This document shows, piece after piece, positions 32,841 through 42,429 of a stretch of DNA of 42,485 bases. The notes below the pieces were generated by a model. It made no database searches. It saw only the letters and a program-made list of their open reading frames with translations, and was not told the origin of the DNA. The translations under genes and the position numbers were made by a program. The number at the start of each line of letters is the position of its first letter. Within the stretch, counting starts at the first letter, position 1. Source of the stretch: JBCCCJ01 sp039029315 (lineage in GTDB: Bacteria > Bacteroidota > Bacteroidia > J057); assembly GCA_039029315.1 (NCBI GenBank), contig JBCCGK010000104.1, forward strand, positions 1 through 42,485, read 5' to 3'.

Positions 32841-33866
32841 ATGCAACATAAATTCGAGACATATGCTTCCTTTACAGAGGAAGATTATCTGGAGGATCAA
32901 CACTTTCGACACTGGGTATTGCGATCAAATACTGAACCAAGTGAATGGTGGCAAGGTCTGTTTGCCAGATATCCTGAACAAAAACAGATCGCTGAGCAAG
33001 CCCGAGTCTTGTTACTGAACATGAAGGAGGATTTTCAGGCAGAAGCTTTGGGAGACAACGCCCTGGATGAATCTTTCATTTCTGAATTGAAGCATCAGCT
33101 GACTCGTGAACGATCAGCGAAAGTAAGCAAGATGAATCGCGGAACGTTTATTCAACGGTTAGCCATTGCCGCTTCCATTGCATTCATCCTGGGGGCCGCC
33201 TCCTGGAAATGGCTGATACAGCCCAATGGGAATATGCGGATCATCTCAACAGCATATAGTGAGTGGAAAACCCAAACCCTGCCAGATGGATCAGAAGTCA
33301 AGCTGAACGCCAATTCCGAAATCAGATTCGCCAAAAACTGGACTCAGGGAGAACATCGGACAGTATGGCTCAGTGGAGAAGCATTTTTTGATGTGGCCAA
33401 GGATTCTCTGGGGGCAACATTCAGTGTCATTACTGAAGATCTGGAAGTAGAGGTATTGGGAACGGCATTCAATGTTCATTGCAGGGGGAAACAAACAGGG
33501 GTCTTTTTGCAGGAAGGAACAATTCGTCTGGATTTGGGAGAAAATGAAAAGCTGATGATTCCCGGAGAGTACATTGCCTATTCTGCTCCACAAAAGAAAA
33601 TCACAGAATATGAACTGACTGCCTCAGAAACTCTGGCATCCTGGAAGGAAGGCTCGCTCATTTTGGAAGATGAAACGGTGAAGAGCATATTGGATAAAAT
33701 CGCAGAAATCTACGGCTACGAAGTGGTGGTCCATCATCAGAAATCGCTGGCGGAGCAAAAGACCATCGCCATCCCCATGGATAAAATCGAAATCGCCATC
33801 CCGATTTTGGAAAAGACCCTTGGAGTGAAGATTCAGATAACTAAGGATCAATTGATCATTGAATAA
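32841..33866 (+). CDS. FecR-family anti-sigma factor
   Basis: This 341-residue inner-membrane regulator has a cytoplasmic N-terminal part (about 1-100) that would bind the ECF sigma factor, one membrane segment (about 106-126), and a periplasmic FecR domain (about 135-245, with TLPDGSEVKLNANSEI and VWLSGEAFFDVAKD). A C-terminal DUF4974-like domain lies at about 265-341. Signals from the STN domain of the SusC next door would reach the periplasmic part. It lies 62 bp before susC and is probably in the same regulon. Confidence 0.92.
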   Translation: MQHKFETYASFTEEDYLEDQHFRHWVLRSNTEPSEWWQGLFARYPEQKQIAEQARVLLLNMKEDFQAEALGDNALDESFISELKHQLTRERSAKVSKMNRGTFIQRLAIAASIAFILGAASWKWLIQPNGNMRIISTAYSEWKTQTLPDGSEVKLNANSEIRFAKNWTQGEHRTVWLSGEAFFDVAKDSLGATFSVITEDLEVEVLGTAFNVHCRGKQTGVFLQEGTIRLDLGENEKLMIPGEYIAYSAPQKKITEYELTASETLASWKEGSLILEDETVKSILDKIAEIYGYEVVVHHQKSLAEQKTIAIPMDKIEIAIPILEKTLGVKIQITKDQLIIE

Positions 33867-33928
33867 AAAGCCCGGAACAATCTGCACAATTGCTCCGGCA
33901 TGAATTTAACTACAAAAAAAGCTAATCT

Positions 33929-36900
33929 ATGAACATTACTACTCACTATCAAAGGGTTTTGAGTGTTTTATTAGCTGGATTATTATCATTTGTGATGATC
34001 TATCCACTTCAGGCTAATAACCATTCCCTTGCAAATGAACGACCGCTCAAAGAAGTCCTGGAGGAATTTTCAGAGACCTATGAAGTCTTATTTTCTTATG
34101 ACTCCCGTTCGATTGATGCAGTGCTTGTTGACTTTCAGATTCAGAAAGGAGAATTGCTCGAACCAGCGATTGATCGCCTGCTCAAGCCCACAAATTTTGC
34201 TTATGAATCTTTTGGAGAAAAATATTATGTCATCTACGAAAGAAGCAAGAAGGGAAACAAATCCGCAAAAAAACTGGGCAAATACATCAGGAAAATTGAA
34301 AAGCTGGAGCAAGAAGGAGACCTGAGTGTACAGTCCAAAAAGAGGAGTAATAAAGCCATCCTTCGATCCATTGTTACAGATACCCATAAGCTTCAGCTTG
34401 AAAAAACGATCTCTGGTACCATCACAAGTGAAGCAGGTGAGCCGCTAACTGGCGCCACGATAAGTGCCAAGGGGACCACTCAAGGGACCTTGACAGACGA
34501 GCGAGGGAAATTCCAGATCACCGTTACTGATGAGGTTAGTACCCTGGTGATTTCCTATATCGGCTATGAAAGACAGGAAGTAGAGATTGGCGGACGAACT
34601 GTGATCGATCTCGTGATGGTCGAAAGTGCTTCCTCTCTGGATGAGGTTGTTGTGATCGGATATGGATCTGCAAAGAAGAGTGATTTAACAGGATCGATTG
34701 AATCTTTGGGGTCCAAGTCCTTCGACGCGCAACCCATTGTTCGGATGGATCAAGCCTTGCAAGGAAGAACTGCGGGCGTCCAGATTACTCAGACCAGTGG
34801 ATTTCCGGGCGCGGGATATAAGATAAGAATCCGCGGTCCGAACTCCATCAGTGGGAGTAACAATCCCCTATATGTGATAGACGGATTGGTCGTGGGGGAT
34901 ATTAATTCAATCAATGTCAACGATATTGCCTCCATGGAAGTGTTAAAAGATGCTTCTGCGACAGCCATTTATGGTTCAAGAGGGGCGAATGGGGTTGTTC
35001 TGATTTCGACCAAAACCGGGAAAGCAGGAAAAGGACAAATCACCTTTGAAACATTTCATGGCGTATCAACGGTGTTTCAGGAATTACCCATTCTGGATGC
35101 TGTTCAGTATGCCGAAGGGGTAAATTATTTGGAAGGGACAGAGCTATTTACCCAGCAAGAAATTTCCGGCTTGGCTGCGAACCCTCCCCAAAGCATGCAA
35201 GACGCCATTTTCCGATCTGCGAATTCTCATAACTATCAATTATCCTTCAGTGGCGGATCAGATAAGACAGATTATTATATCTCTGCCAATGTCTACAATG
35301 CCGAAGGAACTGTGATATCCAGGGATTATAACCGCTACACAGTTCGAGCCAACATCAATACCAGAGTGCAAGACAAGATTAAGGTTGGCTTTAATGCAAC
35401 GGGCTCCAGAGTAGAAACGCTAGGTGAAAGCGTTGGGCTTGCAAGTGCATACCGATGGGACCGAACCACTCCTCCATTTGATGCCAACGGAGAGTATAAC
35501 CTCACTCCTGTCTTACATCCCGGTGTTGGGCAAGGTGGGATCAACCCCATTGTGGCTGCCCTCGAGAATATTCGGGATGATTTTACCAATCGAATCGTGG
35601 CCATGTCCTATGCCGAAGTTGAGTTGATCAATAATCTTGTATTGAATGTTTCTGGCGGGGTAGAATGGTCCTATCGAAACAACTCCAGATATGTCCCACT
35701 CTTGACCTCAAATGGCATATCCACGATCGCAACGAATAACAACACTCGTCTTCAAAATACCAACCGCTTGACCTATACCTGGGATTCCAACCCCAATCAC
35801 AGGCTTCAGTTGGATGCCATTCATGAGCAACAGCAATTCACCGCAGTTAGTTTGGATGCAAATGGAAATGGCTACTTCTCAGATGCCACCACATACAGGA
35901 ATATTTCGCTGGCTGAAATCCAGAGAATCAACAATTTCAATAGCAATGAAAACCTCCAGTCATTTCTGGGAAGAGTCAACTATTCCTATAAGTACAAATA
36001 CCTGATTACGGCCTCTTTGAGAGCTGATGGGTCCAGCAAGTTCCGGGAAGAAAACCGATGGGGTTATTTCCCGTCTGGATCAGTCGCATGGCGAATATCC
36101 GAAGAAGCGTTTATGCAAGATGTCGCCCAGATTGACAACCTGAAGCTGAGAGTGAGTTATGGAATTACGGGTAGTCAGGCAATTGGCGCTCTGGCAACCA
36201 GGGCACAGCCGGTCATTAATCCTGGGCTGAACTATCCTTTCTCAGGAGGGGCTGCAACGATTGCAACGGCTCCGTCCAGAAGATTGGCAAATCCCAACCT
36301 GACCTGGGAGCAGACAGCACAGACCAATATTGGGTTGGATATTGGCTTGTGGAATTCAAAACTCACCGCCTCCATTGATCTCTACCAAAAAACGACTTCC
36401 GACTTGTTGCTGGATCGCATTCTTCCTGAATTTGTCGGGCCTACGGTTGTTGCTGAGAATGTTGGGAAGGTCGAAAACAAAGGAATAGAAGTGTCGCTTG
36501 GACTCGATATTCTGCGCAATTCAGATTGGAATGTGTTCACCAATTTCACTTTCAACAGAAATATCAATACAGTGCTGGAGCTGGTGGATGATAAGCCCAT
36601 CGAAAAAGGGAATACCTATCTGGGACAATTTCTTGGCTTTAATCCTACCCGTCTGGAAGTGGGGGAATCTATGGGGATGTTCAGAGGATATATTTTTGAA
36701 GGAGTATATCAGGCAGGAGAAGAGGCGGCAGCGGCTGAATTTGGCAAGGCACCAGGAGATGCGAAATATGCAGATATCAGCGGTCCCGATGGTGTGCCGG
36801 ACGGAAACATCACAACAGATGATCTCTCCTTAATTGGAAATGGCTACCCCGATTTTATCTTTGGGTGGTATGGCGGAGCGGCTTATAAAAATCTGGATTT

Positions 36901-37336
36901 GAGCTTCCAGTTCATCGGCTCAGTTGGGAACGATATTTACAATCTTCAGCGAGGGCGGATGATGTCATTGGGTTCTGCGACCTTCCATGCTTCTCATCTT
37001 GACTATCTGGATCGTTGGACGCCTACCAATCCAAGCAATATTCCAGCAGCACGAGATGGAGTAGAAATATTATCCACACAATTTATTGAGGATGGCTCGT
37101 ATTTCACCCTGAAAAATGTTACCCTCAGTTATACCCTGCAAAATGCCATCCAGGCGATTGGATTAGATGCGTTCAAAGTATATGTGAACCTGGAAAATGC
37201 CTTTATCTTAACCAACTATAGAGGCTTTGATCCAGAGTCAACCTCATCTGGTAACCTGGATGTGGATGTGGGCATAGATCATGGTGCGTATCCCTTGTCA
37301 AGAACCATTACCGGAGGGGTGAAATTAACCTTTTAA
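33929..37336 (+). CDS. SusC/RagA TonB-dependent outer-membrane transporter with STN domain
   Basis: This 1135-residue outer-membrane protein has a signal peptide (about 1-30), an STN/secretin-like signalling domain (about 32-105, LKEVLEEFSETYEVLF), a carboxypeptidase-regulatory-like domain (about 155-235, ISGTITSEAGEPLTGATIS), a TonB-box region and plug (DEVVVIGYG; LYVIDGLVVGDIN; YGSRGANGVVLIST), and a long barrel ending in a C-terminal GGVKLTF. It would import a large ligand together with SusD using TonB energy. The STN domain identifies it as the sensor for the FecR/sigma pair upstream. The substrate is not known, as no glycosidase or lyase lies nearby. Confidence 0.95.
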   Translation: MNITTHYQRVLSVLLAGLLSFVMIYPLQANNHSLANERPLKEVLEEFSETYEVLFSYDSRSIDAVLVDFQIQKGELLEPAIDRLLKPTNFAYESFGEKYYVIYERSKKGNKSAKKLGKYIRKIEKLEQEGDLSVQSKKRSNKAILRSIVTDTHKLQLEKTISGTITSEAGEPLTGATISAKGTTQGTLTDERGKFQITVTDEVSTLVISYIGYERQEVEIGGRTVIDLVMVESASSLDEVVVIGYGSAKKSDLTGSIESLGSKSFDAQPIVRMDQALQGRTAGVQITQTSGFPGAGYKIRIRGPNSISGSNNPLYVIDGLVVGDINSINVNDIASMEVLKDASATAIYGSRGANGVVLISTKTGKAGKGQITFETFHGVSTVFQELPILDAVQYAEGVNYLEGTELFTQQEISGLAANPPQSMQDAIFRSANSHNYQLSFSGGSDKTDYYISANVYNAEGTVISRDYNRYTVRANINTRVQDKIKVGFNATGSRVETLGESVGLASAYRWDRTTPPFDANGEYNLTPVLHPGVGQGGINPIVAALENIRDDFTNRIVAMSYAEVELINNLVLNVSGGVEWSYRNNSRYVPLLTSNGISTIATNNNTRLQNTNRLTYTWDSNPNHRLQLDAIHEQQQFTAVSLDANGNGYFSDATTYRNISLAEIQRINNFNSNENLQSFLGRVNYSYKYKYLITASLRADGSSKFREENRWGYFPSGSVAWRISEEAFMQDVAQIDNLKLRVSYGITGSQAIGALATRAQPVINPGLNYPFSGGAATIATAPSRRLANPNLTWEQTAQTNIGLDIGLWNSKLTASIDLYQKTTSDLLLDRILPEFVGPTVVAENVGKVENKGIEVSLGLDILRNSDWNVFTNFTFNRNINTVLELVDDKPIEKGNTYLGQFLGFNPTRLEVGESMGMFRGYIFEGVYQAGEEAAAAEFGKAPGDAKYADISGPDGVPDGNITTDDLSLIGNGYPDFIFGWYGGAAYKNLDLSFQFIGSVGNDIYNLQRGRMMSLGSATFHASHLDYLDRWTPTNPSNIPAARDGVEILSTQFIEDGSYFTLKNVTLSYTLQNAIQAIGLDAFKVYVNLENAFILTNYRGFDPESTSSGNLDVDVGIDHGAYPLSRTITGGVKLTF

Positions 37337-37425
37337 CCCCCTAGCTTGAATTCAAAGAACGGAAGAAATAATATCCATTTTTGCTCTTTCTTTCTCAAAG
37401 GAGCAGTAAAAAAAGATCAATCCTC

Positions 37426-38958
37426 ATGAAAAAAATACAAATCATATTGCTTGCTCTGGTTCTGTTTATTGGACCAAGTTGTGTCTCGCTTGACGAAGAC
37501 ACCCGAGCTGTTCTCTTACTTGAAAACCTCGCTGGAGAAGGAGACATCAATGCGGCACTCGCTCCTATTTATCGGAGTATGTTGAACTTGATTTATCGTC
37601 CTCACAACTGGATCATCACAGGCTATGGCGCAGATGACATCACTACCTGGTGGGCGGGGAACAAGGCTCCCTTGAGAGTGTTTGACCGCTTTGATTATGG
37701 CAATGGAGAAAACTCGGAAATCAACTGGCTCAATGAGCCTTGGGAAATCTATTGGCAGATCATTTATTATTCCAACAGCTTGATCGCTAACCTGAAAACG
37801 TCTACTGCTTCTCCTGAGCTTGTTGCGAATGCTGATGCTGAGGCTCGCTGGTGGAGGGCTTATGCCTACTTGTTATGTGTAAAGGCTCATGGGAATATGC
37901 CGGTTATCCTCGATGATACCACCCCAACCGGGGAAGAACAAAGAGCCACTGTTCTTGAAAACTATCAACATATAGAAGCTGATTTGTTAATTGCAGAACA
38001 GAATTTGCCTCATCCATCCGAGGTGTCTGAGGTTGGACGACTGTCAAGCGCTGCCGCAAAGGCTGTATTGGCCGATCTATATTCGACATGGGCTGGATGG
38101 CCTGTGAAAGATGCTGGCAAATATGCGATATCCGCTTCCAAAGCGAAAGAAATCATGGATATGGGCCACTATGAGTTGATGCCCATTGAGGACCTATGGA
38201 AGTTGGAAAGCCAAAACAGCCTCGAATCTGTATTCGCAATCCAGTTTTCCCCAAGTGAAGATATCCGCAATCATCAACCTGCGGACAATAACTTCCATGA
38301 ATCAAGGGGGTGGTCTGACATGTTTCCCGAAAGGCAGTTTTTCTTTGATTTTCCTGAAGGTCCAAGAAAAGACATCACCTTTAGGACTGAAATACCACAA
38401 AGAGGATTTGCCAATGGAGCGATCTTTGAAAAAGATCCGGCTACAGTTCCCTGGCAAGACTCACAACGAAAACATCCACAGTTCCTGAAGTTCAATTTGT
38501 CCGAGGACTTAACCGTAAACAATCGTGCGGCTGGATTCCGTGCAATAGAACTGTATCGCTATGCAGAAATTCTCTTGATCTATGCGGAAGCAACAGCCAG
38601 ATCAAGTGGCGGAATGGCAACAGGCGATGCAGCAGAAGCCTACAATCAGGTACGCAGAAGAGCAGCAGGCTTGCCTTATGATATGCCGGTAGATACGATC
38701 GATGTTGCGTCCGTCTCAGCTCAAGAGATATTGGACGAAAAAGGCTGGGAGCTGGCAGGCGAGTTCAAGCGCTGGTACGATCTGGTCAGAACAGAAACTG
38801 TTGCTGAAATTGCTGCCAGACGTGATCCAACGGAAGAAGTCCCATTGGCGATTGATCCTTCTGAGATCAATTGGAAGCATTATATAGCACCGATTCCATT
38901 TCAAGCGATTTCAACCAGTAGTCTCCAACAAAACCCTGAAGGGTTTAAGATACAATAG
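37426..38958 (+). CDS. SusD/RagB-family surface lipoprotein
   Basis: The protein is 510 residues from ATG 37426; a TTG 15 codons upstream is in frame but gives a poor start. A lipoprotein signal peptide ends LFIGPSC, with the lipidated Cys at 19. The rest is SusD-like: the helical TPR scaffold includes RWWRAYAYLLCVKAHGNMPV and GRLSSAAAKAVLADLYSTWAG, and the C-terminal part has RAIELYRYAEILLIYAEA and ILDEKGWELAGEFKRWYDL. It caps the SusC transporter and binds the substrate at the surface. It follows susC by 89 bp on the same strand. Confidence 0.95.
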   Translation: MKKIQIILLALVLFIGPSCVSLDEDTRAVLLLENLAGEGDINAALAPIYRSMLNLIYRPHNWIITGYGADDITTWWAGNKAPLRVFDRFDYGNGENSEINWLNEPWEIYWQIIYYSNSLIANLKTSTASPELVANADAEARWWRAYAYLLCVKAHGNMPVILDDTTPTGEEQRATVLENYQHIEADLLIAEQNLPHPSEVSEVGRLSSAAAKAVLADLYSTWAGWPVKDAGKYAISASKAKEIMDMGHYELMPIEDLWKLESQNSLESVFAIQFSPSEDIRNHQPADNNFHESRGWSDMFPERQFFFDFPEGPRKDITFRTEIPQRGFANGAIFEKDPATVPWQDSQRKHPQFLKFNLSEDLTVNNRAAGFRAIELYRYAEILLIYAEATARSSGGMATGDAAEAYNQVRRRAAGLPYDMPVDTIDVASVSAQEILDEKGWELAGEFKRWYDLVRTETVAEIAARRDPTEEVPLAIDPSEINWKHYIAPIPFQAISTSSLQQNPEGFKIQ

Positions 38959-39470
38959 AATAGATTGTAGGTAAGTAGGTAAGTTGGTGGACAATATTAA
39001 ATGGTAGAATCTTGTTCCTCCCCCAGTCCCCGCCACTGCGATTGCAGGCTTGTGGGCTGATGTCTCCCGCTGGCGGGAGCGTGAGAGGGTGGAGCATGAT
39101 TGTCAAATGTAAATATATCCACCTACTTAATTCAGACGCTATTCTTCTTCCTAATGAAGGAAGAATAGCGTCTCTCTTTTCTTTATGCCCAAACAATCTA
39201 TTTTTTGGATGATCTTTTCTTGCCTGGATCAGGCGCTAGACAATTGGTCTTCTGTCCATGTCAGTGGTAATCCCTCCCTTACGATCTTGGCGACGGGATT
39301 CCAAAAGGGAGAATACATCGGAGAAAGGGTACACCTGTGATTGATTCATAAATGCCCCTTCCATCTACTTTTGTGCATCTAGCATTGGTGAGGGAAGCAT
39401 TTCTGGACAAAATCCTGCGACTTAGCTGTCCGAAAATTAATCCCTGGACCACGAGCTTTTTATCCTAAAC
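38959..39470. other. Intergenic region between convergent susD and decarboxylase genes
   Basis: No gene is supported. A GC-rich stretch at about 39018-39100 with a CCCGC/GCGGG hairpin looks like a dispersed intergenic repeat. A strong terminator lies at 39135-39174. The remaining 300 bp to the decarboxylase stop show nothing recognisable. Confidence 0.5.
39135..39174 (+). terminator. Terminator hairpin with perfect 14-bp stem, downstream of susD
   Basis: AGACGCTATTCTTC (39135-39148) and GAAGAATAGCGTCT (39161-39174) are exact reverse complements, followed by CTCTTTTCTTT. It is the likely end of the sigma-fecR-susCD transcripts. It lies between two converging genes and could also stop the minus-strand transcript. 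Confidence 0.75.
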
Positions 39471-40925
39471 TCAGCTTATCTTATTGTCTATTCCAGTTCT
39501 TTGTCCAAGGACCTCAATTTCATCCAGCAATGCCTGAAAATCAGCAGACCTCGTCAAAGGATTCATGATCGCGCTGCGCAGATAACGCTTGCCATGAATA
39601 ACAGTAGAGACCAGGTAAAATCTGCCTGATTCAAGCAGGTGTTGCTGGATGTTCTCATTTGCTGCATCCAGATTCGCAGACCCACCTACATAGCGATAGT
39701 TCACAATATTTGCTTCCGGGGAGAGCAGTAATTCAACATTATCGCACGCTTCAATTTGCTGTGCGAAATCCTGTGCCAGGTCAAATAGTCGATCGATATT
39801 TTGTTGGAAAACCTCTTTTCCATGGGCTTTCAAAATGCTGTAGACCTTCACCCCCATCATGAGTTTGGTACATTCGAAGGTTCGTTTGCCGGAATTGTAC
39901 CATTCTTCTTCTTCTGGACTATTCCACAGGTATTCAGCTTTTTGTGCAAAAGTTTTGTAGCTATCAGATCCCTTTTTGAAGAGTAAAGCTGTGGCCAGGG
40001 CTGGGGTCAGGAGCATTTTGTGAAAATCAATCACAATGCTGTCTGCTCGTTCAATCCCTTGGGCCAGATGCTTGTGTTTCTCAGAAAAAACAACGCCCCC
40101 TCCATGTGCGCCATCCACATGAAACCAGAGTTTGTTGGCTTCGCAGAAATCCGCAATGGCCTCCAGATCATCAAAGGAACCTGTAGCCGTTGAAGAAGCA
40201 CAGCCCACCACAGCAAAGACATGATATCCATTGGTCTTTGCCTGGGTGAGAGCATCTGTCAGGAGATCAGTCCGCATTTTAAAGCGCTCATTCATAGGAA
40301 TTTTGATGATGCCCTCACTACCCAGACCCATTACCCTTGCTGCCCGATCAATGCTGTAATGCACAGATTCTGAGACCAGAATGGCCAATTTTTCCTGACT
40401 TCCTTCCTGCCAAACATCTAAATGAACATTGGCTTTGCGGGCGGCCAGTAAGCCTGTGAGATTGGCCAGCGTCCCGCCTGATGTCATAAAGCCCCCTGCG
40501 TTTGCTGAATAGCCGACTGCCTGATTCATGAAGTCGATGATTACCCGTTCGATGGCATTGCCAGCCATGCCCATTTCATAGACCCCCATGCCATTGCTCA
40601 GCAAATCAACCATCATCCCTGCTATGCTGGCAATCGGAGCCACGACCGATACCTGATGGCCCAGATATCCTGGATTATGAACCCCAATGGATCGATCCAG
40701 AATGCTGGTGAAGGTATCTCCCAGGCCATTGTTTTGCTGGAAGTGCTGTCGCCAAAAGTCTAATTGCTCTTCAGGGGGAAAATAAGGAAGTAGGTTCTGA
40801 TTGCCATTTTGATGACTGATCAGATGATCCGCGAGTTGATCTACCAGCTGATGTGCTCGGGCGCGAAATTGTTCTGGATCATAGACCTGATCAATGGCAG
40901 GTGTGAGTGGATGGCTTTGCATCAT
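39471..40925 (-). CDS. Group II PLP-dependent amino-acid decarboxylase
   Basis: This 484-residue enzyme of the glutamate/aromatic-L-amino-acid/2,4-diaminobutyrate decarboxylase family has the PLP-binding motif DSIVIDFHKMLLTP, with the Schiff-base Lys at 303. It also has the HVDGAHGGG motif, whose Asp contacts the pyridine nitrogen, and GGFMTSGGTLANLTGLLAAR for cofactor phosphate binding. Length is typical. Which amino acid it decarboxylates cannot be told from the sequence; diaminobutyrate or aromatic amino acids are the usual candidates for this branch. It converges on susD and is divergent from the LysR gene, which may regulate it. Confidence 0.88.
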   Translation of the reverse strand: MMQSHPLTPAIDQVYDPEQFRARAHQLVDQLADHLISHQNGNQNLLPYFPPEEQLDFWRQHFQQNNGLGDTFTSILDRSIGVHNPGYLGHQVSVVAPIASIAGMMVDLLSNGMGVYEMGMAGNAIERVIIDFMNQAVGYSANAGGFMTSGGTLANLTGLLAARKANVHLDVWQEGSQEKLAILVSESVHYSIDRAARVMGLGSEGIIKIPMNERFKMRTDLLTDALTQAKTNGYHVFAVVGCASSTATGSFDDLEAIADFCEANKLWFHVDGAHGGGVVFSEKHKHLAQGIERADSIVIDFHKMLLTPALATALLFKKGSDSYKTFAQKAEYLWNSPEEEEWYNSGKRTFECTKLMMGVKVYSILKAHGKEVFQQNIDRLFDLAQDFAQQIEACDNVELLLSPEANIVNYRYVGGSANLDAANENIQQHLLESGRFYLVSTVIHGKRYLRSAIMNPLTRSADFQALLDEIEVLGQRTGIDNKIS

Positions 40926-41291
40926 GATTGGTTTTGTTGGGGTATAGCAGATCTGTCCCGTTCCTACAAACGGATGGAGGGATTCTGCAAATCTGTGATC
41001 TTGAAATAAAAGTAGGGAATTTGATTAATCAGAAAAAATACTTAATTGTTATGTTTTTATGCTGAAAACGTATTAGTGTGAAAATTTTGGATGGGAGTGA
41101 TGGTTCATCGAGGGATATTGGCCTGTTTTGTATTTTTGTGTTCCTTTGCGCCTTTTTTCCGCAAAAAGGCGCGCAAAAACTCTAAACGGGCAAACCGTGG
41201 CCTACGCGCTGTCCATCCGCCCACGCCCGTTTAATCTCCTTCGCGCAAGCTTGTCAGCTTAATCGGCTCTTTACTCAAACAATGAAATCCA
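40926..41291. promoter_or_regulatory. Divergent intergenic region with two hairpins
   Basis: This region should contain promoters for the decarboxylase (minus) and the LysR gene (plus). GCGCCTTTTT (41148-41157) with AAAAAGGCGC (41163-41172) makes a 10-bp hairpin. AAACGGGC (41184-41191) with GCCCGTTT (41225-41232) makes a second. Both are GC-rich, and the second resembles a dispersed Bacteroidota intergenic repeat. No specific LysR box (T-N11-A) could be fixed. Confidence 0.5.
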
Positions 41292-42161
41292 ATGAACATT
41301 CACAGCTTAAGATCTGCCTTGATGCTTGCTCAAAAGCTCAATTTCACCCGCACGGCAGAGGCCTTGAATATTGTTCAACCTGCCCTGAGTCGGAAGATTC
41401 AGCAATTGGAGGAGGAAATCGGGGCGCCCATTTTCAAAAGGAACAAACGCAATGTGGAGCTGACGCCTGCTGGGCTGTATTTCATTCAGGAAGTGGAGCA
41501 AATCATCAAGCAATTGGAGCGGGTGGTGGATCGGACTGTGAAAATCCATCGAGGCGAGGCGGGTGAACTACGCATTGGCTTCACCCATTCCGTTATGCAA
41601 TCGATCCTCCCTGGCATCATCAAAAAGATCAGACAGGGCATGCCTGAGCTGAAGACCATTTTGCATGAAATGAACAATCGGGATCAGTACCTGGCCTTGC
41701 AAAAAGGAGAGTTGGATGTGGGCTTTTGCACCAATCCCCTGGTGCCAGGAAAGCTGAAAAGCAGGGTGATTCAGGTGGATCATTTTGTGCTCTTGCTGCC
41801 GAAAAACCATCCGGTGGATGCGGAGAATTTTACGGATCTCTCGGTCCTCGCAGAAGAAGATTTCATCTTTCCATCGCCTTCCGATGGACCCAATTATGTG
41901 CGCATGTTGGAATCCATGTGTTTGGATGCAGGTTTTCAGCCGAAGATCATCCATGAAACGGATTCTGCGACGACGAGCTTCCGATTGGTGGAGGCGGGTC
42001 TTGGTGTTTCCTTTGAGCCTTTGTCTTCTGTCAAATGGAATGATCTTCCCGTGAAGTTGATTGAATTGCCGGATCTCCCTCAGAAGGCCGCCTTGACCAT
42101 GATTTGGAGCCCAAAACTGGAAGTGGATTATCCGGATTTGTTTGAACTGCTTCAGGAGTGA
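41292..42161 (+). CDS. LysR-family transcriptional regulator
   Basis: This 289-residue regulator has an N-terminal winged helix-turn-helix (about 1-62, NFTRTAEALNIVQPALSRKI and QLEEEIGAPIFKR), a linker helix (about 62-88) and a C-terminal periplasmic-binding-protein-like effector domain (about 90-289, ELRIGFTHS, LQKGELDVGFCTNPL, VEAGLGVSFEPL). It would bind DNA as a tetramer and respond to a small aromatic or acidic ligand. The start ATG 41292 gives a standard N-terminus. It is divergent from the decarboxylase, the typical place for a LysR regulator relative to its target. Confidence 0.92.
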   Translation: MNIHSLRSALMLAQKLNFTRTAEALNIVQPALSRKIQQLEEEIGAPIFKRNKRNVELTPAGLYFIQEVEQIIKQLERVVDRTVKIHRGEAGELRIGFTHSVMQSILPGIIKKIRQGMPELKTILHEMNNRDQYLALQKGELDVGFCTNPLVPGKLKSRVIQVDHFVLLLPKNHPVDAENFTDLSVLAEEDFIFPSPSDGPNYVRMLESMCLDAGFQPKIIHETDSATTSFRLVEAGLGVSFEPLSSVKWNDLPVKLIELPDLPQKAALTMIWSPKLEVDYPDLFELLQE

Positions 42162-42378
42162 GCGAGGGGAATTCCTTTTGGTTCTCTGGACAGGAGAGCT
42201 GCCTCAATCTATATTATACACTTCTGATTTTCAGGCCAAAGTCGTGCCTTTTGGCCCACGATATATACGGAATCGACAAAACCTACGTATAGGCGAGAGA
42301 ATTTGGAATTTGTTTTCAGAATTTTTTGATTAAGGTCAAACACAATGAACTGATTTAAAGTTTTTTTGGAAAAAGAGA

Positions 42379-42429
42379 AACTGCGACGATCTTGTAGAAA
42401 ACACTACTAATCAACAAGTTGTCGCAGTT
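42379..42429 (+). other. Hairpin directly before a start codon
   Basis: AACTGCGAC (42379-42387) and GTCGCAGTT (42421-42429) are exact reverse complements and extend to about 14 bp with one indel. The right arm abuts the ATG at 42430. Such a fold would occlude translation initiation, a known way for insertion sequences to limit transposase made by read-through transcription. Confidence 0.5.
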
